A DNA stretch of 64,000 nucleotides from Chromobacterium paludis (GCF_008275125.1 NZ_CP043473.1:1860001-1924000); one strand, 5' to 3'. Positions 43,754 through 53,152 are shown, counted from the first letter of the stretch. Translations and numbers: made by a program. Notes: a model not told the origin generated them from the letters alone.

Positions 43754-44404
43754 TTATGCGGCGTGACATGGCGCCGGCAAGGCCAGTCCTTCGATCAGCG
43801 CATCCAGGGTTCCGCGCCACTGCCGTCCCGCATCGCGGGCCCCGCTTTGCCCTCCCCATAGCGAAGCAAACGGCGCCTGCCACAGCAGACCGGTCAGAGA
43901 GGCCGCCATCAAGACATCGACGGTCGCATGCGCATCGGTGGGAGCCAGTTCGCCACAGGCGATGCCATCCAGCAAGATGCAGGCGATGGCCGCGCGCATG
44001 CGCTGGATCACATCTTCGACAAACAGCCGGGTCAACTCCGGAAAACTGCAGGCTTCCGCGATCAGCAAACGACACAAGACGGCGAACTCCGCGCTGCCCG
44101 TCGCATCATTGAACTGCCGGACCACGCCCCGCAAGCGCTCCCGCGCGCCCAACGCCTCCGACGAAGCCACCTCATCCAACCAGCGAAAGCTGCCGGCCAG
44201 GCGCAGCCGCACCGCGCTGGTGAATATGTCGCGCTTGCCGCCGAAATACAGATAAGCCGTGCCGCTGCTCATGCCGGCCAGCTCCGCGATATCCTCCATT
44301 CTCACGGCGTGAAAGCCTTTGGCCGCAAAAAGCCGGAAGGCGGCTTCTAAAATCTCCTTCGGCCTCGCTTCTTTCTTGCGCTGCCAACGACGCTTGTTTT
44401 CCAT
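43754..44404 (-). CDS. TetR-family regulator 3
   Basis: 216 residues. HTH region: ARPKEILEAAFRLFAAKGFH, VRMEDIAELAGMSSGTAYLY and FGGKRDIF. ATG 44404 (MENKRRWQRKKEARP) has AAGGAG 8 bp upstream. Divergent from TetR regulator 4 across a 13-bp perfect inverted repeat. Its target is not certain; the aromatic operon on one side and the MarR-pqi operon on the other are candidates. Confidence 0.9.
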   Translation of the reverse strand: MENKRRWQRKKEARPKEILEAAFRLFAAKGFHAVRMEDIAELAGMSSGTAYLYFGGKRDIFTSAVRLRLAGSFRWLDEVASSEALGARERLRGVVRQFNDATGSAEFAVLCRLLIAEACSFPELTRLFVEDVIQRMRAAIACILLDGIACGELAPTDAHATVDVLMAASLTGLLWQAPFASLWGGQSGARDAGRQWRGTLDALIEGLALPAPCHAA

Positions 44405-44424
44405 GCTTGCCACTCCTTGCTCAT

Positions 44425-44478
44425 GACGCCTCTTGTCTATCAGGAAGACAAGAGGCGTCGTTCTGACAAAATCGTCAG
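44425..44478. promoter_or_regulatory. Two palindromes between divergent TetR genes
   Basis: First: perfect 13-bp arms GACGCCTCTTGTC (44425-44437) and GACAAGAGGCGTC (44447-44459), 9-bp spacer. Second: CTGAC (44463-44467), 6 bp, GTCAG (44474-44478). Both look like TetR-type operators for genes 43754-44404 and 44525-45187. Confidence 0.65.
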
Positions 44479-44524
44479 TTTCGATTACGATCAGCCTTAT
44501 CCATCGCTAGAATCCCACCGCCCC

Positions 44525-45187
44525 ATGCACAACACCCCCGACGCCAAACCCATCAACCACCGCACTCTCGTCGGCCAGCAGCGGCGAGAGCGCACGCGAC
44601 AGAAAATCCTGCAGGCCGCGCTACGCGTATTCGCCCGCAAAGGCGCGGAGGCGCCTCTGATCGATGACTTCATCGCGGAGGCGCAAATCGCCCGCGGCAC
44701 TTTCTATAACTACTTCCGCACCACCACCGAGCTAACCAAGGCCACGGTGGAATGGCTCAGTGCCGACTTCATCGAATCGATAGAGATTGAGCTGGGTGAC
44801 CAGCAAGATCCGCTGCAGCGCTTGAGCACCGGCCTTCAGCTCTGGCTGCACAAGGCCGCGCACGATCCGGCCTGGGCCGCCTTCGTGGCACGACCGGAAT
44901 TCATTCAGGACCTGCCGCTTGACCCCGTGCGCCGGGACCTGCGCGCCGGCAAGCAAAGCGGTCTCTTTCGCTTCCCTAGCGAGCGCGTGGCGCTAGACCT
45001 GCTCACCGGCACGCTGATCCTGGCCATGCGCGGCCACGCCAGCGGCGACGCACCGCCCGACTATGTGAAGGACATCGCCGGAATCGTGCTGCAGGGACTG
45101 GGCGTGGAGCCGGCCAGCATTGCGGCGGCGCTGACTCGCCCCTTGCCCGCCATGCGCCGCCCCCCGGTCTCGCTGCCCGGAGGCTAA
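44525..45187 (+). CDS. TetR-family regulator 4, next to the aromatic operon
   Basis: 220 residues. HTH region: RERTRQKILQAALRVFARKG and LIDDFIAEAQIARGTFYNYF, then an all-helical effector domain. Start ATG 44525 (MHNTPDAKP) is chosen because it leaves about 20 residues before the HTH; no strong ribosome site. Its stop is 3 bp from the stop of the convergent acyl-CoA synthetase gene. A likely regulator of the 45190-54641 cluster, by position. Confidence 0.88.
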   Translation: MHNTPDAKPINHRTLVGQQRRERTRQKILQAALRVFARKGAEAPLIDDFIAEAQIARGTFYNYFRTTTELTKATVEWLSADFIESIEIELGDQQDPLQRLSTGLQLWLHKAAHDPAWAAFVARPEFIQDLPLDPVRRDLRAGKQSGLFRFPSERVALDLLTGTLILAMRGHASGDAPPDYVKDIAGIVLQGLGVEPASIAAALTRPLPAMRRPPVSLPGG

Positions 45188-45189
45188 CG

Positions 45190-47064
45190 CTAGTCCATCC
45201 ACACCACCTCATAGCGCAGACTGAAGCCGGACATCAGCGCATCGATTTCTTGCGCGAGTGGCTGGCGCAGCGGGGGCGGCGCCGCCAGCGAAATGCGGGC
45301 GAACACGCCATGCACCGGATGTGGCCCCACCTCCACCTCCCATGCGCCCGCTCGTCGCAGACAGGGCTGCAACAGGTTGCGCAGCACCCGCCGGCTCGCA
45401 TCATGACGCAACTGCGGCTTGAAAACCTTGCCCACCGCCGTCAGGGGAAGCCGCTCCAGCACAATGATCTCGCCCGGCACCGCCGCGCGCTCCGGAATGC
45501 CCGCGCGGGCACATTCCAGCAAGGCATCGACATCGACGTTCTGCCCGGCGCGCAGCTCCACGTACGCCACCGGCAACTCCCCGGCGTAAGGATCGGGCTT
45601 CCCCACCGCCGCGGCCAACTGTACCGCCGGATGGCGCATCAGGGCCTCCTCTATCATCGCCGGATCGATATTATGGCCGCCGCGTATGATCAGCTCCTTT
45701 TGCCGCCCGGTCAGCCACAAATATCCGTCCGCGTCGCGCCGCGCCAAGTCTCCGGTATTGAGCCAGCCGTCGCAGGCCCACAGCCGGCGATTGGCCTCGT
45801 CCTCCAGATAGCCGGCAAACACATTGGGGCCTCGTATCGCCAGCACGCCGATCTCGTCCACTTCGCAATCGCGCACATAGCCGCCCTGCTCGTCCAGGAC
45901 GATGGGCTGCATCTGCTGGTACGGTATGCGCAAACCTATCGAGCCGACCCGCCGCTCGCCGTCTCGCGGATTGATCGAACTGATGCACGTGCCCTCTGTC
46001 AGGCCATAACCCTCCAGTATCCGAATCCCGGTAGCCTGTTCGAACTGGCGGATCAGCGACGCCGGCATCGGTGCCGCGCCGCAGATGCCGAAACGCAGCG
46101 AGGACAGATCCGCCTCTCCGCGCGGCACGCTCATCAAGGCCGCATACACGGTGGGCACAGCCGAGAAGGCGGTCACGCGGTAGCGAGCCACCAGCCGCCA
46201 GAACTGCTCCAGCATGGCGCGGTGGCGATAGCCCGCCGGTCCGGCCAGCAAGACGCAGGCTCCGGCCATGAAAGGGGCCAACCCTGTGACGATGACGCCA
46301 TTGACATGAAACAGCGGCAGGCCGCACAGCAAGGTATCGTCGGGCCCCATGTCTACGGCCATCGTGCCGCACCAGGCATTGGCCAGCTGATTGCCGTGGC
46401 GGTGCCGCGCGATCTTGGGCATGCCGGTGGTACCGCCGGTATGGAAATAGGCGCACAAGTCTTCGCGTGCGATGCGGCGGCCGCTCAACAGCCTATCCGA
46501 CGGCTGCCTGGCCAGTTCGTCCTCGAACGAAAGGCCAGCCTTTGACGAAGCCGGCTCGCCGACCAGCAGGATGGCCTGCAATGAAGGTACCCTGTTGCGC
46601 AACTGCGCGACCTTGGCCCACAGCTCGGTCCCTGCAGCAGGCCCAAGCGTGACCAGCACCTTGCAGGACACTTCGTTCAGCAAGGCGGCGATCTGCTCCG
46701 CTTCCAGCAGCGGATTGATCGCGTTCACAATGCCCGCCGCCTGGCCTCCCCATAGCGCGTAATGCGTTTGCGGCAAATTGGGCAAGAGATACGACACCAC
46801 ATCGGACGGCCGCACACCCAACTCGTGAAACAGGTTTGCCGCCCGCGTGATGTTGGCGAACAGCTCGCTGTAGCTGATGTTTTGCGCGCGCTCATCGACG
46901 CTGCCCTTGGGCAGGAAACGCAGCGCGACGGCATCCGGGCGCGTCGCGGCCGCCCGTTTGAAGACATCGTAACAGGAGTCCAGGCCGGCCAGGCGCTGCT
47001 CCAGCGCCACGGACTCCAGCCGTTCGATATCGGCAAGATTGCGGATGGCTTGTTCAGGATTCAC
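45190..47064 (-). CDS. Acyl-CoA synthetase (AMP-binding), last gene of the aromatic operon
   Basis: 624 residues. Adenylate-forming motifs are complete: YFHTGGTTGMPKIARHRHGN (P-loop), EGYGLTEGTC, WLNTGDLARRDADGYLWLTG and the catalytic Lys region LPLTAVGKVFKPQLR. An unusual tail of about 70 residues follows (VEVGPHPVHGVFARISLAAP). The GTG start at 47064 has GGAG 8 bp upstream and overlaps the iron-sulfur gene by 11 bp; the frame is open further upstream inside that gene. It probably activates a carboxylic acid released by ring cleavage and hydrolysis. Confidence 0.88.
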   Translation of the reverse strand: MNPEQAIRNLADIERLESVALEQRLAGLDSCYDVFKRAAATRPDAVALRFLPKGSVDERAQNISYSELFANITRAANLFHELGVRPSDVVSYLLPNLPQTHYALWGGQAAGIVNAINPLLEAEQIAALLNEVSCKVLVTLGPAAGTELWAKVAQLRNRVPSLQAILLVGEPASSKAGLSFEDELARQPSDRLLSGRRIAREDLCAYFHTGGTTGMPKIARHRHGNQLANAWCGTMAVDMGPDDTLLCGLPLFHVNGVIVTGLAPFMAGACVLLAGPAGYRHRAMLEQFWRLVARYRVTAFSAVPTVYAALMSVPRGEADLSSLRFGICGAAPMPASLIRQFEQATGIRILEGYGLTEGTCISSINPRDGERRVGSIGLRIPYQQMQPIVLDEQGGYVRDCEVDEIGVLAIRGPNVFAGYLEDEANRRLWACDGWLNTGDLARRDADGYLWLTGRQKELIIRGGHNIDPAMIEEALMRHPAVQLAAAVGKPDPYAGELPVAYVELRAGQNVDVDALLECARAGIPERAAVPGEIIVLERLPLTAVGKVFKPQLRHDASRRVLRNLLQPCLRRAGAWEVEVGPHPVHGVFARISLAAPPPLRQPLAQEIDALMSGFSLRYEVVWMD

Positions 47065-47953
47065 TTTGCAGCTCCGGCTGTGAAAAGGGGCGGTCAGGAC
47101 GGGGATCCGGTAAGCGGCGCTGCAGGCGGACCGCGCCCAGATAAAGGCTGAGGCCCAATTCGACATCCAGACAGGCCTCACCATATACCGGGTGACGGAT
47201 TTCCACACGATAACGCCCGCTGTCGCGCGGCAGACCGTCAAACTTGAAATCGCCGAATCCGTCCGTCTTCGTCCTCTGCAGCACGGCGCCGTCGCGGATC
47301 AAGGCCACCTCGCCCCCAGATACGCACTCGGCCGCGCTCCCCGCGCCGCTCACCGCACTGCCTCCCAGGAAACACTGGGTAAAACGGTGCAAATGACGGT
47401 AATAGACGCGCGGGCGCGTACCCCATTCGGCCTGCAGCACCTCCAGTTTTTCCTTGCTCGCGCGGGCGCCCATCTCCTCATCGGACAGTTTCACCGCCTG
47501 CATGGCGCCGGTGGGACAGGCCTGGCAACAGCGAGGCTCTCGCCAGCCCTGGTCCAGCAGATGCGCGTCGAAGATCCAGATTTGCGGCAGCGCCCGCTCC
47601 TCATTCCAGTGCATGGATCCATAAGGGCAGGCATCCATCAGATCCCGCCTTCCCTTGGCCAGCACGGGATCGATAATGACAATCCCATCGGCACGCTTCC
47701 TCACCGCTCCCTTGCCCTCCGCCACGCAAGGGGCGTCGTCGCAGTGATTGCACATGAGGGGAAGATAGGCTGCGTCCACCATGGGCGGCATGCCTCGCGC
47801 CGTGCTTTCTATGCGTATCCACGCCCCGCCGCGCGCCTGTGACGCCGCATAGACCGGATAATCATTGCCCACATGCTCGTCCTGATTGCTCAGCACGCAG
47901 TTGCCGCAGTTATGGCACCGCTCGACGTCGATGATCAGATTCCACTTCTTCAT
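47054..47953 (-). CDS. Iron-sulfur subunit of a pyrogallol-transhydroxylase-like enzyme
   Basis: 299 residues. Cys motifs CHNCGNCVLSNQDEH, LMCNHCDDAPCVAEG, DACPYGSMHWNEE and RCCQACPTGAM fit about three [4Fe-4S] clusters of a DmsB-like electron-transfer subunit. The NQDEHVGNDYPVYA segment and the C-terminal beta-sandwich (GGEVALIRDGAVLQRTKTDG, about 215-285) match the small subunit of Pelobacter pyrogallol-phloroglucinol transhydroxylase, which also ends in an Ig/transthyretin-like domain. Start overlaps the FAH gene by 4 bp. Confidence 0.85.
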   Translation of the reverse strand: MKKWNLIIDVERCHNCGNCVLSNQDEHVGNDYPVYAASQARGGAWIRIESTARGMPPMVDAAYLPLMCNHCDDAPCVAEGKGAVRKRADGIVIIDPVLAKGRRDLMDACPYGSMHWNEERALPQIWIFDAHLLDQGWREPRCCQACPTGAMQAVKLSDEEMGARASKEKLEVLQAEWGTRPRVYYRHLHRFTQCFLGGSAVSGAGSAAECVSGGEVALIRDGAVLQRTKTDGFGDFKFDGLPRDSGRYRVEIRHPVYGEACLDVELGLSLYLGAVRLQRRLPDPRPDRPFSQPELQSES

Positions 47954-48933
47954 GGCGCCGCTCCCTGCGCCGCCACGATCCGGTGATGTTGCTCACCCAG
48001 ATCTAGCCTACAATCGTCGGTGCGGATGGAAGCCACCATGGCATCGCCCGGCCGCAGATAGCGCCGATTGCCTTGTTGCGCCTTCAGGAACAGCGCCCAC
48101 TTGCGTCGCTCCGACATCAACGCCCTCAACGCCCACGTCAATACCTTGCTCTTGGGCGCCACCGCCGCGCAGCCGGCCGGCGTGCCGGTGGCCAGCAAAT
48201 CGCCAGGGAACAGGTCATGCATGCCGGCCAGTTCGGTCAGCGTCTGCGCCGGTTGGTAGATCATCTCGCGGCAGTAGCTGTCCTGGCGCAGTTCGCCGTT
48301 CACCGCCAAGCGCAAGCGCAACTCGCCCAGGCGGCGCCATTCTTCCGGCGTCGGAAACACCAGATAAGGGCCAACGGGGCCGAAACCGCGATAGCTCTTG
48401 CCCTTGTAGAACTGAGTTTGCGGCAACTGGACGTCGCGCGCGCTGATATCGTTCACCAGGGTCAGCGCGGCGGCATACTCATGCAGATTGGCCTCGTGGA
48501 TGGCGACCGGGCCATCGATGCGGCGCCGCAATACCACGCCCAGCTCCACTTCATAATCCAGGAGTCGCACATGGCCGGGCCGCGCGATGTCGCCGCGGGC
48601 CGCCATGATGCACGAAGGTGCCTTGGTGAACAGGGTATTGAACGGTATCTTGTCGGGATCCATGCCCGATTCGCGCACATGGCAGCGGTAATTAAGACCC
48701 TGGCAGAGAAACTGCTGATTGGCGGTGACCGGCGCCAGCAGCTCCAAGGTCTCCAGTTGCAAGTCCGCGCGTGCGGGCGTAAGCGCGCTCGCCTCCGCCA
48801 GCCCATGCTCAATCAAGTCCCCCGTCGAGGCATAGTCGCCGCTCAGCCGCGCCACCCGGTCTCCGTACAAAACGCCCCAGCCGGGCTCGCCGTCGGCTTG
48901 CTTGAAACGCACTATCGTCAATGCCATTGCCAT
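47950..48933 (-). CDS. FAH-family hydrolase (acylpyruvate-type C-C hydrolase)
   Basis: 327 residues. Fumarylacetoacetase-family motifs: FLCQGLNYRCHVRESG, LDYEVELGVVLRRRIDG (metal-binding Glu pair), LVNDISARDVQLPQTQFYKG KS and HDLFPGDLLATGTPAGC. Such enzymes hydrolyse the ring-fission product of extradiol cleavage or decarboxylate it. ATG 48933 follows GAGGAGAGAG; 8 bp after the dioxygenase gene. Confidence 0.9.
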   Translation of the reverse strand: MAMALTIVRFKQADGEPGWGVLYGDRVARLSGDYASTGDLIEHGLAEASALTPARADLQLETLELLAPVTANQQFLCQGLNYRCHVRESGMDPDKIPFNTLFTKAPSCIMAARGDIARPGHVRLLDYEVELGVVLRRRIDGPVAIHEANLHEYAAALTLVNDISARDVQLPQTQFYKGKSYRGFGPVGPYLVFPTPEEWRRLGELRLRLAVNGELRQDSYCREMIYQPAQTLTELAGMHDLFPGDLLATGTPAGCAAVAPKSKVLTWALRALMSERRKWALFLKAQQGNRRYLRPGDAMVASIRTDDCRLDLGEQHHRIVAAQGAAP

Positions 48934-48941
48934 CTCTCTCC

Positions 48942-50123
48942 TCATTTCATCCAGGGCCGCGCCGGCGCAGATAGCGCCGCGCCCAGCAGTTTGAGTCGGA
49001 CCAGGCTCAGCTTGCCGCGTAACAACAAGCCGGCGGCGCGCCACAAGGTAGTCAGATTCGGCTTGGGCAGCATATGGGGCGGCACATCGTCCCCCCACAT
49101 CCAGACGCCTGCGGCATTCATCGGACTGTAGCGCGGCGCGTGATCGGCAGTGAACAGATCTCCGTCGGCGTAATGCTCATGCTCCGCTCCGTATGGATCG
49201 AACCAGTAATCGAACAGCTGGCTGCCCAGCGAATGCCGGCCTATGCCCCAAGCGTGCTGCCAGCCTCGGGCCCGCAGATACTGGCTGCCCTGCCCCAACG
49301 CATCCAGGTCCTGCACTTCGTAAGCGCTGTGTTCATAGCGGTTGACCAGCCCGCCCGCGATCACGATGCTGTGGTGGTCGGCTGGCGTCCCTCCGCGATT
49401 AAAGCGGAAAAAAATCAAGTTTGGACTGCCATCAGGCAGATACAGCACGTCAGTAGGCAGCAGGCCGAAGTGGCGCATATACCAATTGGTCAAACCGTTA
49501 AAATCCGTGGCCTGGAACACCACATGACCCAGCTTGGCCACGCTGGCAGCGCCAAAACGCGGGCGCACCGTAGCGTTCACGCGCGGCGAATCCACGGGGG
49601 TATTGACCGGCGGACGGCTCTCCAGTAGCGGTCCGGCCTGCCCGTGGTCGCGTCCCGCCAACACCCATACCTCATGTCCCAGTGGGTCGGTCAGGCGCAC
49701 GGCCCGTCCCCCGCCCGGCATCTCGAAATGGTCGACCGGAAATGCTCCCGCTTGCTGAATTAAGACATCCAGGCCATTCGGATCGGCCAGCTCCAGTCCC
49801 AGTCCGACGAAGCGCGCGGTCTTGCCGCGGCGCAGCACATAGCAGCAAGCCGGGCTGGCGCCGCCGCGAAAATACATGACATCCGCATCGCATCGGATCA
49901 ATTGCAGGCCGAAGTCGAGAAGAAAGCTGGCGCTGCGATCGAGATCGGGCCGCTCGAAAATCAGAAAAGCCAGCGCGTCCGCATTTACCAAGGCCGGAGG
50001 CCGCTGCACCGGCTGCACAAAGGCCGGCAGCCTGTCCTCTGGACACTCCGGCAGGATGGACGGAAACGGTGCCTCGTCCATCGCCTCGCGCAGCGTGGCA
50101 TTCATCGCGTGCAAACTGGTCAT
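48942..50123 (-). CDS. Extradiol ring-cleavage dioxygenase (VOC, two-domain type I)
   Basis: 393 residues. Two VOC domains (about 50-160 and 195-330). In the second, the Fe(II) ligands are His in KLGHVVFQATDF, His in VNRYEHSAYEVQD and Glu in FDPYGAEHEHYADGD; catalytic His in TPADHHSIVIAG. It cleaves a catechol-like ring next to the two hydroxyls. An N-terminal extension of about 45 residues and a C-terminal tail of about 50 (PHMLPKPNLTTLW) are additional. Start ATG 50123 overlaps the Mo-subunit stop (ATGA). Confidence 0.9.
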   Translation of the reverse strand: MTSLHAMNATLREAMDEAPFPSILPECPEDRLPAFVQPVQRPPALVNADALAFLIFERPDLDRSASFLLDFGLQLIRCDADVMYFRGGASPACCYVLRRGKTARFVGLGLELADPNGLDVLIQQAGAFPVDHFEMPGGGRAVRLTDPLGHEVWVLAGRDHGQAGPLLESRPPVNTPVDSPRVNATVRPRFGAASVAKLGHVVFQATDFNGLTNWYMRHFGLLPTDVLYLPDGSPNLIFFRFNRGGTPADHHSIVIAGGLVNRYEHSAYEVQDLDALGQGSQYLRARGWQHAWGIGRHSLGSQLFDYWFDPYGAEHEHYADGDLFTADHAPRYSPMNAAGVWMWGDDVPPHMLPKPNLTTLWRAAGLLLRGKLSLVRLKLLGAALSAPARPWMK

Positions 50124-53083
50124 GCTGCAGTCTCCATCCATTTTTCCACCTCCACCAAACAGTTGCTGGACGCCATACCCGAACTGCCCTTGACGATGGG
50201 CCGCGGAGACGTCAGCAGGTTGACACAGCCGCCGCGGTCTATCATGCCGCCGTCACGGTCGGGAATCGGGTCGTACACCGCGCTGGATTCGAAGGCCTTC
50301 AACATGCCCGGCGCGATCAGCGGCGTGACTTCAGCTGCGCACAGCACCGCGCCGCGTTCGTTGAACACGCGCACCAGATCGTGATGGGCGATGCCCCGCG
50401 CTGCGGCGTCCTGCGGACTGATGCGCAAGACCCAGTAGTAGTGTCCGTCTTTCAGGATGCGATGCGCCGCCAGCTCGTTGACGAAGCTGTTCTTGCCGTC
50501 GCTATAGGTGTGGAAGCTGTAACGCGGGTGGCTGGACAAGAGCTGCAGCGGAAAACGCGCAAAGCGCTCCCTGTCCACCGGCCCCTCCGGCGAAGGAATA
50601 TAGAGATTGAGCGCCTGCCGCTCCGGATTGTCCGCGCAAGCCCGCCGCAGCGTGGTGGCGGAGAACTCTATCTTGCCGGATGGGGTCTGCAGCCCCTTGC
50701 CGAAGGCATCCGCATATTGCGAGGGCAAGGGCAGAGGTTCCGGCACGTCCTTGTGGCGGTCTTCGGCATACCAACGGAAATAGGCCGGCTCTCTTTGCGC
50801 CTCGGAGGGCGCGGGTACCACGTAATAGCCCTTGCGTAAAAATGACTGCCAGCTGATATGGAGGGGCAGGTCCGAAGAGTCGAACACGCGTTTGCACCAG
50901 TCCAGCTCACCGCATCCCTCGGAAAACACCGCGCCCAGCCCCATTCTTTGCAGGATTTCCAGGAAAATCTGGTAATCCGACTTCGACTCCCCCAGCGGCT
51001 CGATGCACTTGTGCTGCATCACGATCATGCGGTGGTTGAGTTGTTCCTGGATATGGTGGCCATAGGCGCCGGCGCCTGCCCACTCGCCGATATCCCATCG
51101 CTCCAGCATGGTGCAGGCAGGCAGGATCACGTCTGCGAACTGAGTCTCGCCCTCATCCCAGATGGACTGGTTGACCACGAACTCCAGCGACGGATGTCGA
51201 TAGGCTTCGACCATGCGCTGGGAGTTGGCCATCGTGCCAAACGAAGACGCACCGTAACGATACAACATGTGCACACGCGAATGGCCCGGCAGCGGATACT
51301 CGAAAGGCACGAATTGGGCCTCCAGCGAGACGCCGTCCCAGTAATACCCCGTGCTCTTGCCCTCGATGATGGCGTCGGCCAGTTTCTGCCGCGGAATCAT
51401 CTGCTTGACCGGGTTCATGCTCAGCACATGCGGCATGCGGTTGTAGTTGCTGATGGCCGTCGCCGTCCAGTGCAGGTCGCCGGAAATCCCCCCCTCGGCA
51501 TAACCGGGGAAATAAAAAGTCATGTCCAGCGGCGTGGCCATTTGCAGATTGCCGAAGTTGACGCCCGGCTTGCCCCAACCCTGCATCGCCATCAGCAGAA
51601 TCATGGAGCGCGCCCACTGGGTGCCGGTGGGATTGCGGCCGGCGCCTCCCAGCCCCTGCCCGCCTCCGCCCGCCGCTAGATAAGTCTTGCGCCTGGCCCA
51701 TTGTCGCGCAAGGGCGCGGACATCCCGCGCAGGCACGCCGGTCTCTTCCTCTTGCCACTCCGGCGTTTTTGCGACGCCGTCGCTCTCGCCCAGCAGATAA
51801 GCCCGCCACTCGTCGAAACCAGTGGTTTTGCTCGCCACATATTCGCGGTCGTACAGGTCCTCGCTGACCCACACCTGCATGATGGCTAATGCCAGAGCCG
51901 AATCGCTTCCCGGCCGCAAGGGAATCCAGCGTCCGCCCAGCAATTGCGCCGTCGGGTTGCAATGCGGATCGATGTGGATGAATTCGATGCCGAGGTCCTT
52001 GGCCCAGAGGCGCCGCTGCGTGCCTTCGGAACCGGCGTAACAGCCGCTGGTGGTTTCCGGGTCGCTGGACCAGAACACGATCTGCTCGCACTGCTGCAGG
52101 CAATCCTCCACCAGACCATAGGCCCCCGGGGTGCCCAGCCGCATGCTGTTGCCGTAATGGTGCTGGGCGCCCCAATACCATCCCTCCCAACTGTCCGGGT
52201 TCAGATGCACCCGGGTATAGCCGATCAAATTGCCAAAGCGCTGCAAAGCCGACAGGTAATAACCGACATTGCCCCACTGATGGTGGGAGCTGTGGTAGAT
52301 GGCCACCGCGCCGGGGCCGTGCTCTCGCTTCATCCGCTTGATCTCGGCAGCCACCAGGTCAAGCGCCTCTTCCCAGCTGATGCGCACATAGCCGGATTTA
52401 CCGCGGTTTTGCGGATTGCGTTCGCCATGCGGGTCAAAATCGACGCGCTTCATCGGATAGAGCAGGCGGTTTTCCGCATAGACCATGGAGCGCAAAGCCA
52501 GCGCGTGCGGACTGACCGTCGCGCGGCGCTGCGGCGTGAAGCTCCGCTTCAAGGTATGAATGGTCCAACTGGGCGCGTCGCTCTCATCCAGGTCTATGGG
52601 CGTGGTGCGGACGATTCGCCCCTCTTTCACGTAGACAAACAGCGGCCCGCCATTGGTCGTGGTGCAATAGCGCTGGCTGCCGTCGCGCTGGGGCAAACCC
52701 ATCTGCAGCGTTGCCGTCTGCAGCGTGTTCATGAGCTGCATGAACCAGACCACCAAATCATCCCGCCCCTGCACCATGACCTTGAAGTGCTTGGCCGCAT
52801 GGACGATCTTGGTCTGATCCGCCGGCGGTTTCATGAAGTCGAGAGCGGTAGCCACGTCATGAAACACGATGGCGACGTCCGGTGCGGGGTGCAGGCCGGC
52901 AAAAGAGCGGACCTTGCCGCCGCGAAGGCAGTAATACCTCCCTATGCTGCCGTCTTTCAGACAGATCTGCGCCACCAGATTGCGTTGTCGCAGCCGCTTG
53001 CGGAAGTCGCGGCTGCGGGCAGCAGTCACCGTGAGCGCGGCGGACAATCCCAGCAAGATGCCCTTCAGTAGTGCACGCTTCAT
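50120..53083 (-). CDS. Membrane-anchored SCP2-like/molybdopterin oxidoreductase, transhydroxylase-like large subunit
   Basis: 987 residues. N-terminal membrane anchor (ALLKGILLGLSAALTVTAAR), then an SCP2-like sterol/lipid-binding domain (about 35-125; PDVAIVFHDVATALDFMKPP). From about 140 a DMSO-reductase-family molybdopterin domain starts with TTTNGGPLFVYVKEGRIVRT, without an N-terminal Fe-S motif, as in pyrogallol transhydroxylase. Other motifs: WEGWYWGAQHHYGNSMRLG, VFWSSDPETTSGCYAGSEG (candidate Mo-ligand Ser), ASNCLVEVEKW at the end. ATG 53083 follows AGGAG; ATG 53095 overlaps that site. Probably hydroxylates a phenolic, hydrophobic substrate. Confidence 0.85.
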   Translation of the reverse strand: MKRALLKGILLGLSAALTVTAARSRDFRKRLRQRNLVAQICLKDGSIGRYYCLRGGKVRSFAGLHPAPDVAIVFHDVATALDFMKPPADQTKIVHAAKHFKVMVQGRDDLVVWFMQLMNTLQTATLQMGLPQRDGSQRYCTTTNGGPLFVYVKEGRIVRTTPIDLDESDAPSWTIHTLKRSFTPQRRATVSPHALALRSMVYAENRLLYPMKRVDFDPHGERNPQNRGKSGYVRISWEEALDLVAAEIKRMKREHGPGAVAIYHSSHHQWGNVGYYLSALQRFGNLIGYTRVHLNPDSWEGWYWGAQHHYGNSMRLGTPGAYGLVEDCLQQCEQIVFWSSDPETTSGCYAGSEGTQRRLWAKDLGIEFIHIDPHCNPTAQLLGGRWIPLRPGSDSALALAIMQVWVSEDLYDREYVASKTTGFDEWRAYLLGESDGVAKTPEWQEEETGVPARDVRALARQWARRKTYLAAGGGGQGLGGAGRNPTGTQWARSMILLMAMQGWGKPGVNFGNLQMATPLDMTFYFPGYAEGGISGDLHWTATAISNYNRMPHVLSMNPVKQMIPRQKLADAIIEGKSTGYYWDGVSLEAQFVPFEYPLPGHSRVHMLYRYGASSFGTMANSQRMVEAYRHPSLEFVVNQSIWDEGETQFADVILPACTMLERWDIGEWAGAGAYGHHIQEQLNHRMIVMQHKCIEPLGESKSDYQIFLEILQRMGLGAVFSEGCGELDWCKRVFDSSDLPLHISWQSFLRKGYYVVPAPSEAQREPAYFRWYAEDRHKDVPEPLPLPSQYADAFGKGLQTPSGKIEFSATTLRRACADNPERQALNLYIPSPEGPVDRERFARFPLQLLSSHPRYSFHTYSDGKNSFVNELAAHRILKDGHYYWVLRISPQDAAARGIAHHDLVRVFNERGAVLCAAEVTPLIAPGMLKAFESSAVYDPIPDRDGGMIDRGGCVNLLTSPRPIVKGSSGMASSNCLVEVEKWMETAA

Positions 53084-53152
53084 GCTTCTCCTCATTTTTT
53101 ATGGCGTTTCACGAGCGCCCGGTCTGAGCCGGATCAATTCAGTCTCGTAAAA

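Noticed and set aside
47064..47241. Longer start for the acyl-CoA synthetase inside the Fe-S subunit gene
   Set aside because: The added residues look like antisense/out-of-frame noise and a GTG with a GGAG site at 47064 gives the normal family N-terminus.
53083..53095. Tat signal on the molybdopterin subunit
   Set aside because: The RRSMKR start lacks the RRxFLK pattern, and ATG 53083 with AGGAG removes the twin Arg; a plain membrane anchor fits better.
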